Assembly (NCBI RefSeq): GCF_964063325.1
Contig: NZ_OZ061315.1
Coordinates: 1,364,001 to 1,428,000, forward strand
Direction of reading: 5' to 3'
Source: Hafnia alvei
GTDB taxonomy: Bacteria > Pseudomonadota > Gammaproteobacteria > Enterobacterales > Enterobacteriaceae
Length of the DNA: 64,000 nt
The position numbers were made by a program, and so were the translations under genes. The notes under the pieces were generated by a model. The model worked only from the letters and a program-made list of their open reading frames with translations, did not search any database and was not told the DNA's origin. Positions 25,651 through 35,122 of this stretch are shown here, in pieces (within the stretch, counting starts at the first letter, position 1; each line of letters starts with the position of its first letter).

Positions 25651-26418
25651 ATGAAAGCATGGAATAAGTTGGTTGTAGGTACCGTTCTGGCCGTTGGCGT
25701 AAGTCAGGTTGCTATCGCGCAAGAAAAAGTTACCGTATTTGCGGCGGCGTCCTTAACTAACGCATTGCAGGATATTGCGGCACAGTATGAAAAAGGAAAA
25801 GACGTAAAAGTTGTTTCTTCCTTTGCTTCTTCTTCCACGCTTGCACGCCAAATTGACCAAGGCGCTCCAGCAGACCTCTTCATCTCTGCAGACCAACAGT
25901 GGATGGATTTCGCGATTGATAAAAAAGCGATGGTTGCCGATACCCGTATCACGCTGTTGGGCAACGAATTGGTGTTGGTCGCTGCGAAAGATAGCAAAAT
26001 CGACAAAGTAAATATCGACAAAAAAACTGATTGGAAAGCATTGCTGAACGGTGGTCGTTTGGCGGTGGGCGATCCTGATCACGTGCCTGCAGGCATCTAT
26101 GCGAAAGAAGCATTACAGAAACTGGGCGCGTGGGATGAACTGTCTCCACTCATGGCGCGTGCTAACGATGTGCGCGCGGCGCTGGCTCTGGTTGAACGCG
26201 ATGAAGCACCTTTAGGTATCGTTTACGGTTCTGATGCCGTTGCGAGCAAAAAAGTGAAGGTTGTTGGTATTTTCCCAGCGGATTCGCATAAGCCTGTTGA
26301 ATACCCAATGGCCATTGTGAAAGACAAACAAACGCCTGCGGTGAAGGCATTTTATGACTATCTGCGCACGCCGGAAGCCGCGGCTATCTTCACCCGTTAT
26401 GGATTTACCCCGCGCTAA
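25651..26418 (+). CDS. modA: Molybdate-binding periplasmic protein ModA
   Basis: Binds molybdate and tungstate in the periplasm and delivers them to ModBC. 255 aa, against 257 in E. coli. Signal peptide MKAWNKLVVGTVLAVGVSQV, cleaved near AIAQ-EK. Ligand-binding blocks VFAAASLTNA and SSFASSSTLARQI are as in E. coli, followed by GDPDHVPAGIYAKEAL. I take the second ATG, four codons inside the longest reading, which has GGGG as a possible ribosome site. The stop overlaps the modB start by one base. Confidence 0.96.
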   Translation: MKAWNKLVVGTVLAVGVSQVAIAQEKVTVFAAASLTNALQDIAAQYEKGKDVKVVSSFASSSTLARQIDQGAPADLFISADQQWMDFAIDKKAMVADTRITLLGNELVLVAAKDSKIDKVNIDKKTDWKALLNGGRLAVGDPDHVPAGIYAKEALQKLGAWDELSPLMARANDVRAALALVERDEAPLGIVYGSDAVASKKVKVVGIFPADSHKPVEYPMAIVKDKQTPAVKAFYDYLRTPEAAAIFTRYGFTPR

Positions 26419-27107
26419 TGTTTCTGAGTGCATATGAGTGGGAAGCGGTCGTCCTGAGCCTACAGGTTGCAGGAACGGCCGTTATCTTTAGTCTTCCCGT
26501 CGGTATTTTCACTGCTTGGGTGCTGGTGCGCTGCAATTTCCCCGGCAAATCCCTGCTTGATAGCATTATTCACCTGCCGTTGGTTTTACCTCCGGTCGTT
26601 ATTGGCTATTTATTATTAATCGGCATGGGTCGTAAGGGCGTGATTGGTGCGTGGCTTTATGACTGGTTCGGTTTTAGCTTCAGTTTTAGCTGGCATGGTG
26701 CGGCATTAGCCTCGGCGGTGGTGGCTTTTCCACTGATGGTGCGTGCGATTCGTCTCGCTTTGGCTGCGGTTGATTCTAAGCTAGAACAGGCTGCACGCAC
26801 GTTAGGCGCTAACCCATGGAAGGTGTTTTTCACCATTACTCTACCGCTTTCGTTCCCTGGCATTCTCGCCGGAACCGTGCTGGCATTTGCTCGTTCTCTG
26901 GGGGAATTTGGCGCAACGATCACCTTTGTGTCGAATATTCCTGGCGAAACCCGAACGATTCCTCTGGCGATGTATACCCTAATTGAAACGCCGGGCGCAG
27001 AAGCGGATGCTGCTCGCCTGTGTGCCATTGCGATTGTTTTATCTTTGGTTTCATTGCTGCTGTCTGAATGGCTGGCACGATGGAGCCAGAAGCGGTTAGG
27101 AGGCTAA
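26418..27107 (+). CDS. modB: Molybdate ABC transporter permease ModB
   Basis: Membrane subunit forming the molybdate channel as a homodimer. 229 aa, the E. coli length, with five to six transmembrane helices. The EAA loop that contacts ModC is visible as LEQAARTLGANPWKVFFTIT. Directly coupled to modA (TAATG) and followed within six bases by modC, whose ribosome site AGGAGG lies in the last modB codons. Confidence 0.97.
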   Translation: MFLSAYEWEAVVLSLQVAGTAVIFSLPVGIFTAWVLVRCNFPGKSLLDSIIHLPLVLPPVVIGYLLLIGMGRKGVIGAWLYDWFGFSFSFSWHGAALASAVVAFPLMVRAIRLALAAVDSKLEQAARTLGANPWKVFFTITLPLSFPGILAGTVLAFARSLGEFGATITFVSNIPGETRTIPLAMYTLIETPGAEADAARLCAIAIVLSLVSLLLSEWLARWSQKRLGG

Positions 27108-27112
27108 GACGC

Positions 27113-28171
27113 ATGCTAGAACTTGATATACATCAGCGCCTTGGCGATTTGAATCTTGACGTTAAAGCAACGCTACCCTCAAAGGGTATTACGGCTATTT
27201 TTGGATTATCCGGCGCGGGAAAAACATCGCTTATTAATGTGATTGGTGGGCTGACTCGTCCGCAAAAAGGGTCTGTTGTGCTCAATGGCAGGGCATTAGT
27301 CGACACTGCGCGTCGTATTTGTTTACCGCCGGAAAAGCGCCGCATTGGCTATGTTTTTCAGGATGCGCGCTTATTTCCCCATTATCGCGTGCGTGGAAAT
27401 CTGGAATACGGCATGGCTGCGTCGATGCGTTCACAGTTTGATAGCATTGTTCAACTGCTGGGTATTGAAGCGTTGCTAGACCGCTTTCCGTTTAGCTTGT
27501 CGGGTGGTGAAAAGCAACGCGTAGCAATCGGGCGAGCATTGTTAACGGCTCCCGAAGTTTTGCTGATGGACGAGCCTCTGGCTTCGCTAGATGTACCGCG
27601 TAAACGTGAGCTTCTACCGTATCTAGAGCGCTTGGCGCAAGACGTGAATATCCCCATCCTTTATGTTAGCCATAGCATGGATGAAATTTTGCGCTTGGCA
27701 GAATATGTGCTGTTGCTTGACCAAGGCCAAGTCCGCGCGTTTGGCGAACTTGAAGAGGTTTGGGCGAGCAGTGCGTTACGTCCTTGGCTGCAAAAGGAAG
27801 AGCAGAGCAGCGTGCTCAATGTCAGCGTATTAAAGCATCATGAGCACTATGCCATGACGGCATTATCGCTGGGTGAGCAGCATATTTGGGTTGGGAAACT
27901 CGATGTTGCGCCGCATAGCCAACTGCGTATCCGTATTAATGCTGCGGATGTATCGTTAGTTTTAGAACCTCCTGCGTCGACGAGCATTCGTAATATTTTG
28001 ACCGCAACGGTTGCCGAGTGTTTGGATGTCGACGAGCAAGTGGAAGTAAAGCTATCGGTGGGAGAGGCGATTTTATGGGCGCGAATCACTCCGTGGGCAC
28101 GTGATGACCTCGATATTCATGTAGGCCAAAAGCTGTATGCGCAGATTAAAAGTGTGTCGATCAGTCGTTAA
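27113..28171 (+). CDS. modC: Molybdate ABC transporter ATPase ModC
   Basis: ATP-hydrolysing subunit of the molybdate importer. 352 aa, the same as E. coli. Walker A GLSGAGKTS, Q-loop VFQDARLFPH, signature LSGGEKQRVAIGRALL, Walker B VLLMDEPLASLD, switch His in YVSHSMDE, and a C-terminal Mop/TOBE domain from about residue 290 that can bind molybdate and limit uptake. I start at MLELDIHQRL; the longer reading overlaps modB. Last gene of modABC. Confidence 0.97.
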   Translation: MLELDIHQRLGDLNLDVKATLPSKGITAIFGLSGAGKTSLINVIGGLTRPQKGSVVLNGRALVDTARRICLPPEKRRIGYVFQDARLFPHYRVRGNLEYGMAASMRSQFDSIVQLLGIEALLDRFPFSLSGGEKQRVAIGRALLTAPEVLLMDEPLASLDVPRKRELLPYLERLAQDVNIPILYVSHSMDEILRLAEYVLLLDQGQVRAFGELEEVWASSALRPWLQKEEQSSVLNVSVLKHHEHYAMTALSLGEQHIWVGKLDVAPHSQLRIRINAADVSLVLEPPASTSIRNILTATVAECLDVDEQVEVKLSVGEAILWARITPWARDDLDIHVGQKLYAQIKSVSISR

Positions 28172-28191
28172 TATCCGCAGGTAAATAAAAC

Positions 28192-28221
28192 AAAAAACTC
28201 CGCCTTGTGCGGAGTTTTTTG
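28192..28221 (+). terminator. Terminator after modC
   Basis: A twelve-bp stem AAAAAACTCCGC / GCGGAGTTTTTT with a 5-nt loop, ending in a T-run; it can work in both directions. Confidence 0.92.
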
Positions 28222-28766
28222 TTTATGCGCCTAACGGTTGGTTGCCGAAGGCGAAAAATGTACGACACGATCACCCTAACGAGAAGAGTATAGCGACAGG
28301 TTCAGGCCATCTGCAATACGTGAATAACTTAAGATAGTTGTAAGTTTGTCGAAATATACAGAGGTTAATAACTGTATATATAATCAGTATTGTTAGGGGG
28401 GCCAATGCGGATGGAAAAGATTTCTTAAGTCCTAGCTGGAACAGGTGGTGCTGGCCAGTGTCTTGGCTTGGAGTATGGCACGATCGCCCTAACATGTGAT
28501 CCCAGCGTGGCGACAGGCAATGTAAAGGTAAGTCATGCAGGCGTCATGCTCCTGATGCAGGGAGCAAACGGATGAGTCTATTATCAGCGTTTAGAGTTCG
28601 TTGTCGCAGCGATGCGGCTGATTAGACTGCTGTTCAATGATATTTAAAAGCAGCAAACTAAAACGTAGCTAAGGTGTGAGGGAATACACCTCCCTCACTC
28701 TTTAACATCGGTTGACTCGAATACGGTTGGCTCGAATAGATATCTTGCTGAGACGGCTGAATGAAA
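28222..28766. other. 545-bp gap between modC and ybhA with short repeats and a hairpin
   Basis: No convincing gene. It contains two copies of CACGATCRCCCTAAC (28266-28280 and 28479-28493), each followed 12-16 bp later by GCGACAGG, with the reverse core GTTAGGG (28392-28398) between them. A hairpin GTGAGGGA (28676-28683) / TCCCTCAC (28691-28698) with a 7-nt loop lies near ybhA's end, followed by TCTTTAAC, a weak terminator-like tail. The segment may be a decayed insert or hold an unannotated RNA. Confidence 0.4.
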
Positions 28767-29585
28767 CTACAGAACTTTTTGCGTCAGAAAATCGGCAATA
28801 GATGTTTCTTCATTTCCGCCGATAACGGCTTTAGCACGCGCTTTTACTTCGTCGGCGCTGTTGCCCATAGCAACACCGAGCCCGACGCTTTCGAGCATGC
28901 TGATGTCGTTAAAGTTATCGCCAAAGGCAATCACCTCAGACATATCAATGCCGCGTGAGGCGACGTATTCGGCTAATCGGTTACCTTTGCTGTTGCCTGT
29001 TTGCGCAACGTCGACCTGATCGTGCCAAGACCATTCGCAGGCGAGTCCCAGATCGGTTTCGATGCCGTTGGCAAAAGCGCGCAATTTGGCAATATCGGTA
29101 TCGGAGGTGGCGAACTTCCAGATCGCTTTAACATCGTTAGCGGCTTGCTGGAGGCTTTCAACCTGAAGAAGGGTTGGACGCTGGTTTTCAGGTAAAGATT
29201 CCGCCCAAGCATGAGAACGAATGACATGGCCGCTGGTTTGCTGATACAGCATGGCGTCATCGACGTACATCAGGCCGTGAATATCAGCATCGTTTAGGCG
29301 CTCTAAAACCTGATGAGCTTGAGCCGCGGTCAGCGGGTTTGATGCCAGAACGCTGCGCGCCTGATAGTCATACAGATAGGTGCCATTGCAGCAAATCGCC
29401 GGGGTGTTGAGGTTAAGCGCCTGATAGAAGGGATGAATGGCAATATGATGGCGACCGGTAACGATCATCACTTCTAAACCTGCTTTGCGTGCTAAATCCA
29501 GCGCAGCCAGCGACTCAGGCAGTATCTGTTTACGACTGGTTAGCAGGGTGCCGTCCAGATCAAGCGCAATCATGCGGTAGCTCAT
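28767..29585 (-). CDS. ybhA: HAD phosphatase YbhA (pyridoxal phosphate phosphatase)
   Basis: Cof-type HAD hydrolase; the E. coli enzyme dephosphorylates pyridoxal 5'-phosphate and some sugar phosphates. 272 aa, the E. coli length. Motif I DLDGTLL near the N-terminus, motif II IVTGRHH, motif III lysine in GNSKGNRL and motif IV FGDNFNDISML are complete. I start at MSYRMIALDLDG, as AAGGA lies upstream of it and directly abuts the earlier ATG. It follows modC in E. coli as well, in the opposite direction. Confidence 0.95.
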   Translation of the reverse strand: MSYRMIALDLDGTLLTSRKQILPESLAALDLARKAGLEVMIVTGRHHIAIHPFYQALNLNTPAICCNGTYLYDYQARSVLASNPLTAAQAHQVLERLNDADIHGLMYVDDAMLYQQTSGHVIRSHAWAESLPENQRPTLLQVESLQQAANDVKAIWKFATSDTDIAKLRAFANGIETDLGLACEWSWHDQVDVAQTGNSKGNRLAEYVASRGIDMSEVIAFGDNFNDISMLESVGLGVAMGNSADEVKARAKAVIGGNEETSIADFLTQKVL

Positions 29586-29737
29586 AAGCATTCCTTTATT
29601 AGGTAATAATAAGTTTTTTGATAATAAATTGAATAATAAATCTATTTACAATCAGCGTGCTCTCATTAAGGGCAAATGTTACACCTCAGCGCTGATTTGA
29701 AAAATGAAAAACTGTTCGTGTGGTTCACCGTGCTGGT

Positions 29738-32700
29738 TCAAGTTATCGGCTCAAACAGCGCACTAAGATCGTCAGCCGAAAACTTCGTGGAACCGCTGGT
29801 GTCCTCAGACAAAATACTGTCAGCCAGCGCGGCTTTTTTATCCTGTAGTGCCACGATTTTTTCTTCAATGCTGCCAGCAGCAATCAGTTTGTAAACGAAC
29901 ACCGGTTTGTCTTGCCCCATTCTGTGGGCGCGGTCGGTAGCCTGATTTTCAGCCGCGGGATTCCACCACGGGTCGTAATGGATCACCGTGTCAGCCGCAG
30001 TCAGATTTAGCCCAACGCCACCGGCTTTTAAGCTGATTAAAAACAGGGGAACTTCGCCCCGCTGGAAACGCTGTACTGGCGCATGACGATCTGCCGTTGA
30101 ACCGGTCAGCGTCACGTAGGCTATGCCTGCCTTATCCAATGCCTGTGAGATTAAATCCAGCATACCGGTGAACTGGGAGAACAATAGGATACGGCGACCT
30201 TCGTCGATCATCTCAGGCAGGAGTTCGAGCAGCAGTTCGAGCTTGGCTGACTCCTTAACCAATGCCGCTTTTTCCAAATTGACCAAACGAGGATCGCAAC
30301 AAACTTGGCGTAGTTTAAGCAATGCGTCCAAAACGATAATGTGGCTGCGCGCCATGCCTTGAGAATCAATCGCGGTGCGAACTTTTTCCTGCATCGCGGT
30401 ACGTACCGTTTCATACAAATCGCGCTGTGAGCCCTTTAGTTCAACGGTGCGTAGTAGCGTAGTTTTTGGTGGCAGTTCGGTAGCAACGTCATCTTTACGG
30501 CGGCGCAGCATGAATGGGCGGATGCGTCGCACCAATAAGTCACGACGCACGGCGTCTCCGTCTCTTTCGATAGGTACGCGCCAGCGCTGGTTAAACTCTT
30601 TTTGACTGCCGAGGAAACCAGGGAGTAAAAAGTCGAAAAGTGACCAAATTTCACCCAGATGATTTTCCAGCGGTGTGCCGGTTAAACATAAACGGTGGCG
30701 CGCATTGAGGTCACGTAATGCGGTGGCTGCTCGCGTCGTCGCATTTTTAACGTACTGTGCCTCATCAAGGATCAACAGATGGTAATCATGCTGAGTGAGG
30801 ACCTTCTGATCTCGCCACAGCAGAGAATAGGTGGTCAAAATCAGGTCGCACTGCTCAATGCGATCAAAGTGATCTTTTCGTTGCGGTCCGCTGAGAACGA
30901 GGACATTAAGATCGGGAGTAAATCGTGCGGCCTCTTCACGCCAGTTATGCACCAAGGTTGTTGGCACCACGATAAGCGCCGGGCGATCGAGCCTGCCTGA
31001 CTCTTTTTCCAGCAGGATATGCGCCAGCGTTTGCACCGTTTTGCCTAATCCCATATCGTCGGCCAGCACGCCTGATATGTTTTGTTCGCGTAAAAACTGC
31101 ATCCAGCTTAGGCCTTGATGCTGATAGCCACGCAGCGTCGCCTGAAGGCCTAGCGGGACCGGCACTAGCTGCAACCCCGGCCCATCTTGTAAACGCTGAG
31201 CCAAAGCCTGAATTGAGGTTTCTCCGTGGAACTGCCAGCGCCCTGTATCGCTTAGGGCGGCTAAACGGCCTGCATCAAGCGCGGAAATCTTCAGCGCTGC
31301 TTTGCCATGACCTAACTGCGCGAATAGGTCGACAAGCACGCGAACGACCGGTTTGAGGCGATTGGCGGCTATGCGTAAACGCTCGCCTTGCTCGGTGCTA
31401 AGAATAATGCCTTCATCATCGTCGATAGTTTCGAGTTCGCCGTCTAACCAGCGGCGATCGCGACGAAACAGGTCAGCCAGTAATGGTTCGAGCCGAACGG
31501 TACGATCGCCGACTAAAATGCCCATTTCAACGTCAAACCACCCTTCATCAGCTGACTGGATGCTGCCGCTAATGTCATTGATTTCAATAATATTAAAGTT
31601 GGAATCATGGGTCATCACGATACGCCAGCCTTTGTTTTCCAAAGTAGGAAGCGTATGGCTGACAAACGAAGGCCAACTTTCAGGGTTTGGCAGGCCATAA
31701 ATAGTGTCAGGTAATGCAGGAGGCCGAGTTTTATCGCTTAGCGTGATGAGTTCTAGGCCGCAATTTTTGAGCTCTTTGGCGCGCTGTTTTTCAATCTCGC
31801 TACGTCGTTGAATTTGGATAACGTTGCCGTTGTCTGCGGGGAATAGGGTGGTGTCCTGTTTAGGATCAACGCTAATCCCATCGTAATCAAAGGTAAATGT
31901 TGCAAAGTCGAGTGGCCAATTACGATAGCCATAGTTGCCGAAACCGCCCATGTAGACGTTTTGGGTATCAAGCTGCAAAACGGGAACGGGCTCGACGTCA
32001 ATAACGCGAAGTTCTGAAGAACTCATGCTAGGCGGCAGCGGGAGTTCAGGGGCGATTTCGCCCAGCACCGCAGCCACTAACGGTGCTTCACTCAGTGAAA
32101 TAGGGGGCATGGACAAGAATTCATCCAACTGAGCGAAGGGCTGAGTGAGCTCGACGGTACCCGCTTCACCGCTTTGAGTATCGATGTACCACGGCGGCGT
32201 GGTCGGTAATACCCATGATGCCTGAGGCTGAACCTGCAGTATTGGACGTAAACGATGATCGGGCAGACGCTGCCACTGAACTTCACCGGGTCGTTGTTCG
32301 CCTAAATATAAAGGCTCGCTGGAATCAATCACAAAGAAACGGTTAGTGGCCATCATTTTGCGAATGAGTTCTGCGCCGTTGGTTCCCTGCAGCTCAAACG
32401 CCGCCATGCCGTTACGCGGTCGTTCAATCCACAGTTCACGCAGGATTTGAAAATCTTCAGGTGTAACGAATTTAGGTGGCTTAACCAGCGCGGGCTCAAT
32501 ATTGTGCCACTGCTGATCGATGCTGCGTACGGCACCGTCTTTATCTAACTTTGCCTTGAAGAGCCGAATTTCATGATGTTGTCGGTGTTCTGACCAAGCT
32601 AATACGTAGACTAAGGTCTGAGTGGGTTTTTTAGCGACAACAGAAGATGTCTGTTGAGCGCGAAAAGCCTCTAGCCAACGTAGCAGCTCAGGTCGTGCAC

Positions 32701-32995
32701 CGGAGGCAGTGGGCTCTTGCTCTTCGAGGCCCGCTAAAAGAACGGCAGCAACGTGTTTACAGTTAAAACCCACGGGGCACGAGCACTCGCCCTCAATGCG
32801 TAACTGATTTTGTTTATCGTGGAAGTAGATAACCACCGCGTAGGGGCGTTTTTCGGTTCCCTGTACCTTGGCGGTGAGCATATTGCCCTGCCAGTGGAGT
32901 TGCGAAACGGCTCGCGAGTAATCTCGCGCCTTGGCTAAGGTCGCATGACCTAACCAATGAGCAACCTGAGTTCGGTCATAGGAAACTGACGGCAT
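29738..32995 (-). CDS. SNF2-family helicase with N-terminal SWIM zinc finger
   Basis: Large Swi2/Snf2 ATPase, 1085 aa from MPSVSYDRTQ (the longest reading adds 44 residues without support). Order: SWIM zinc finger at the N-terminus (C71-x-C73-x5-C79-x-H81), a long middle part of unknown fold, then the helicase core: Walker A DDMGLGKT near residue 645, DEAQ box near 745 and the motif VI region QATDRAHRMGQ near 1020. Such proteins move along double-stranded DNA or remodel protein-DNA complexes; this one's task is unknown. It is not RapA, which lacks the SWIM finger. It stands alone between ybhA and ggt, with no methylase or nuclease neighbour, so a defence role is not supported by context. Confidence 0.85.
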   Translation of the reverse strand: MPSVSYDRTQVAHWLGHATLAKARDYSRAVSQLHWQGNMLTAKVQGTEKRPYAVVIYFHDKQNQLRIEGECSCPVGFNCKHVAAVLLAGLEEQEPTASGARPELLRWLEAFRAQQTSSVVAKKPTQTLVYVLAWSEHRQHHEIRLFKAKLDKDGAVRSIDQQWHNIEPALVKPPKFVTPEDFQILRELWIERPRNGMAAFELQGTNGAELIRKMMATNRFFVIDSSEPLYLGEQRPGEVQWQRLPDHRLRPILQVQPQASWVLPTTPPWYIDTQSGEAGTVELTQPFAQLDEFLSMPPISLSEAPLVAAVLGEIAPELPLPPSMSSSELRVIDVEPVPVLQLDTQNVYMGGFGNYGYRNWPLDFATFTFDYDGISVDPKQDTTLFPADNGNVIQIQRRSEIEKQRAKELKNCGLELITLSDKTRPPALPDTIYGLPNPESWPSFVSHTLPTLENKGWRIVMTHDSNFNIIEINDISGSIQSADEGWFDVEMGILVGDRTVRLEPLLADLFRRDRRWLDGELETIDDDEGIILSTEQGERLRIAANRLKPVVRVLVDLFAQLGHGKAALKISALDAGRLAALSDTGRWQFHGETSIQALAQRLQDGPGLQLVPVPLGLQATLRGYQHQGLSWMQFLREQNISGVLADDMGLGKTVQTLAHILLEKESGRLDRPALIVVPTTLVHNWREEAARFTPDLNVLVLSGPQRKDHFDRIEQCDLILTTYSLLWRDQKVLTQHDYHLLILDEAQYVKNATTRAATALRDLNARHRLCLTGTPLENHLGEIWSLFDFLLPGFLGSQKEFNQRWRVPIERDGDAVRRDLLVRRIRPFMLRRRKDDVATELPPKTTLLRTVELKGSQRDLYETVRTAMQEKVRTAIDSQGMARSHIIVLDALLKLRQVCCDPRLVNLEKAALVKESAKLELLLELLPEMIDEGRRILLFSQFTGMLDLISQALDKAGIAYVTLTGSTADRHAPVQRFQRGEVPLFLISLKAGGVGLNLTAADTVIHYDPWWNPAAENQATDRAHRMGQDKPVFVYKLIAAGSIEEKIVALQDKKAALADSILSEDTSGSTKFSADDLSALFEPIT

Positions 32996-33137
32996 TATCT
33001 TGATCTCTTCTTCATCGTTTGAAAGGAAAATGACAGCACATAGACGTTGAGAAGTTTTCACCCAATGATGCAGCTGCGCGCATCCGCGTGAAAAAAAGAA
33101 AGGGTATTCTAACAGATAAACGGCCACAAAGGGGGAT

Positions 33138-33156
33138 GCCCCTAATCGCTAGGGGC
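33138..33156. repeat. Short palindrome between ggt and the SNF2 gene
   Basis: GCCCCTA (33138-33144) / TAGGGGC (33150-33156) around a 5-nt loop. No T-run on either strand. It could stop or stabilise the ggt transcript. The core resembles the palindrome after galM. Confidence 0.5.
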
Positions 33157-33178
33157 GGAAGTAGGCTCGATTTGCTAA

Positions 33179-34942
33179 TCAGTATCCAACGGCAGAACCC
33201 GAAGGGCGTCGAGCATCATTAGCGCCGTAGATAAATCCTTCGCGCACTTTCCCTGATACCGCTGAGTCATTCCCCGAGCTCTCTGAGCTAACACCGGCAG
33301 CGCCGGGTAGACCGACCATAATCAATTCAGCAGCCCCCCAAGGTGTTTGCTCAACCAGTTTATAGCCACGTTCCTGTAGCAATTTTTGGGTGTCTGGCGA
33401 GAGGCCGCGTTGTTCGAAATAGACTTCATCCGGTAGCCATTGGTGATGAATTCGAGGGGCATCGACGGCTTCTTGTGGTGCCATACCGTGGTCGATAATG
33501 TTCAACACGGTTTGCAATGTGATGGTAATGATTCGCGATCCACCCGGAGAACCGACAACCATAAAGACTTTACCGTCTTTGGTTACTAGCGTTGGCGTCA
33601 TGGATGACAGAGGGCGTTTGCCCGGTGCGATAGCGTTGGTTGCACCCTGCACTAAGCCATACATATTTTGTTCACCCACTTTGACGGTGAAATCATCCAT
33701 CTCATCGTTGAGGAAAAATCCGGTGCCGGGAGCAATCACGACGGAGCCAAAACGCCCGTTAATGGTATAGGTCGTCGAAACCGCATTACCGCTATGATCG
33801 ACGATCGAGTAGTGTGTTGTTTCCGGTTTTTCATGGGGTTCCATACCCGGTTGAACGCGGCTCGAAGGCGTAGCGATCTCAGGCTGGATCTGTTTACGAA
33901 TTTCGGTGGCGTACTCTTTGCTGAGCAGCTTTTCCGTCGGGTTCTTCACAAATGCTGGATCGCCTAAAAACGTATTACGATCCATATAGGCATGGCGCAT
34001 CGCTTCCGTCATGGTATGAATGGTTTGGGCCGAATTAAAGCCAGTTGCTTTGAGGTCGTACCCTTCCAAAACGTTGAGGATCTCGCAAAGTGTTACTCCG
34101 CCTGAGCTTGGCGGTGGTGCTGACACAAATTCATAGCCGCGATAAGAGCAAGTGATGGGCGCTGTTTCAGCAATACGATAATTGGCAAAGTCTTTCGCTG
34201 TCAGGATCCCGCCCCCTTTTTTCGCCGCAGCTTCAACGATCTCAGGAATTTTTCCCTGATAGAAAGCATCGGGACCGTGCTGTGCGATAGATTCTAGAGT
34301 GTTGGCCAGATCGGTTTGAATAAGCCGATCGCCGGGCTGAAGGGGTTCACCGTCTTGGCGTAAAAAGATGCGTGCGGCTTCGGGATCGTCACGAAACTTA
34401 GCAATGGTGGTATCCAAAATATCGGTATCGCCACGATTGAGAATAAAACCTTCGCGAGCCAGTTTGATTGCCGGCTCCATCACCTGTTGGCGTGTGAGTT
34501 TGCCATATTTACGCTGTGCGGTGTCGAGCCCTAAAACTGTTCCAGGAACGCCTGCGGCGAGGTAACCATAGAGGCTAGCGCCTTTCTTCACGTTTCCTTT
34601 CTCATCGAGATACATATTCGCACTGGCGGCTGCCGGTGCCGTTTCGCGGAAGTTAATGAAAGTGTCTTCGCCGTTGGCCAAATGTATGGTCATAAAACCA
34701 CCACCGCCGATATTACCGCAGCAAGGGTTAACCACCGCTTGGGCGTAGCCGACGGCAACAGCCGCATCAATGGCATTACCTCCCAGCTTGAGGATATCAA
34801 CCCCAACCTGAGATGCCAGATGTTGAGAGCTAACAACCATGCCGTTTTTGGCCTCAACGGCGGGCATGGATGCGGCGTTAGCGCCCTGTAATAGTGCGAG
34901 AGAAAGCGCTGAAGCCATCAGCGCGAGTGGCCATTTCTTCAT
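33179..34942 (-). CDS. ggt: Gamma-glutamyltransferase Ggt
   Basis: Periplasmic Ntn-hydrolase that splits glutathione and other gamma-glutamyl compounds and can transfer the gamma-glutamyl group. 587 aa, against 580 in E. coli. Signal peptide to about residue 24 (ALLQGANAAS). The proenzyme cleaves itself before the nucleophile threonine in TTHYSIVDHSGNAV, about residue 375, giving large and small subunits. Substrate blocks NCCGNIGGGG-like (NPCCGNIGGGGFM), SMTPTLV and PGGSRIIT are present. Single gene, not in this place in E. coli. Confidence 0.96.
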   Translation of the reverse strand: MKKWPLALMASALSLALLQGANAASMPAVEAKNGMVVSSQHLASQVGVDILKLGGNAIDAAVAVGYAQAVVNPCCGNIGGGGFMTIHLANGEDTFINFRETAPAAASANMYLDEKGNVKKGASLYGYLAAGVPGTVLGLDTAQRKYGKLTRQQVMEPAIKLAREGFILNRGDTDILDTTIAKFRDDPEAARIFLRQDGEPLQPGDRLIQTDLANTLESIAQHGPDAFYQGKIPEIVEAAAKKGGGILTAKDFANYRIAETAPITCSYRGYEFVSAPPPSSGGVTLCEILNVLEGYDLKATGFNSAQTIHTMTEAMRHAYMDRNTFLGDPAFVKNPTEKLLSKEYATEIRKQIQPEIATPSSRVQPGMEPHEKPETTHYSIVDHSGNAVSTTYTINGRFGSVVIAPGTGFFLNDEMDDFTVKVGEQNMYGLVQGATNAIAPGKRPLSSMTPTLVTKDGKVFMVVGSPGGSRIITITLQTVLNIIDHGMAPQEAVDAPRIHHQWLPDEVYFEQRGLSPDTQKLLQERGYKLVEQTPWGAAELIMVGLPGAAGVSSESSGNDSAVSGKVREGFIYGANDARRPSGSAVGY

Positions 34943-35122
34943 CTATAACTCCTGTCTAATTCGATTATTAGTGCGTATTCACACTCATAGGTGTGAGTTA
35001 TCGTTATGTCGCTTATTATTTAAACAAAAATTAGATCATCAAAAAGTGATCTCGCTAATAAGCGTAGACAGGAATTAGAGACTCTGAAATTTCAGGGTTA
35101 CTGCTAGGTTTTTTTTATTACG

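Noticed and set aside
28271..28495. 74-aa minus-strand reading frame in the modC-ybhA gap
   Set aside because: No ribosome site, odd composition, and it covers the repeated motifs; not supported as a gene.
29738..32995. Defence-island reading of the SNF2 gene
   Set aside because: No methyltransferase, nuclease, phospholipase D or other defence gene lies near it; the flanks are ybhA and ggt.
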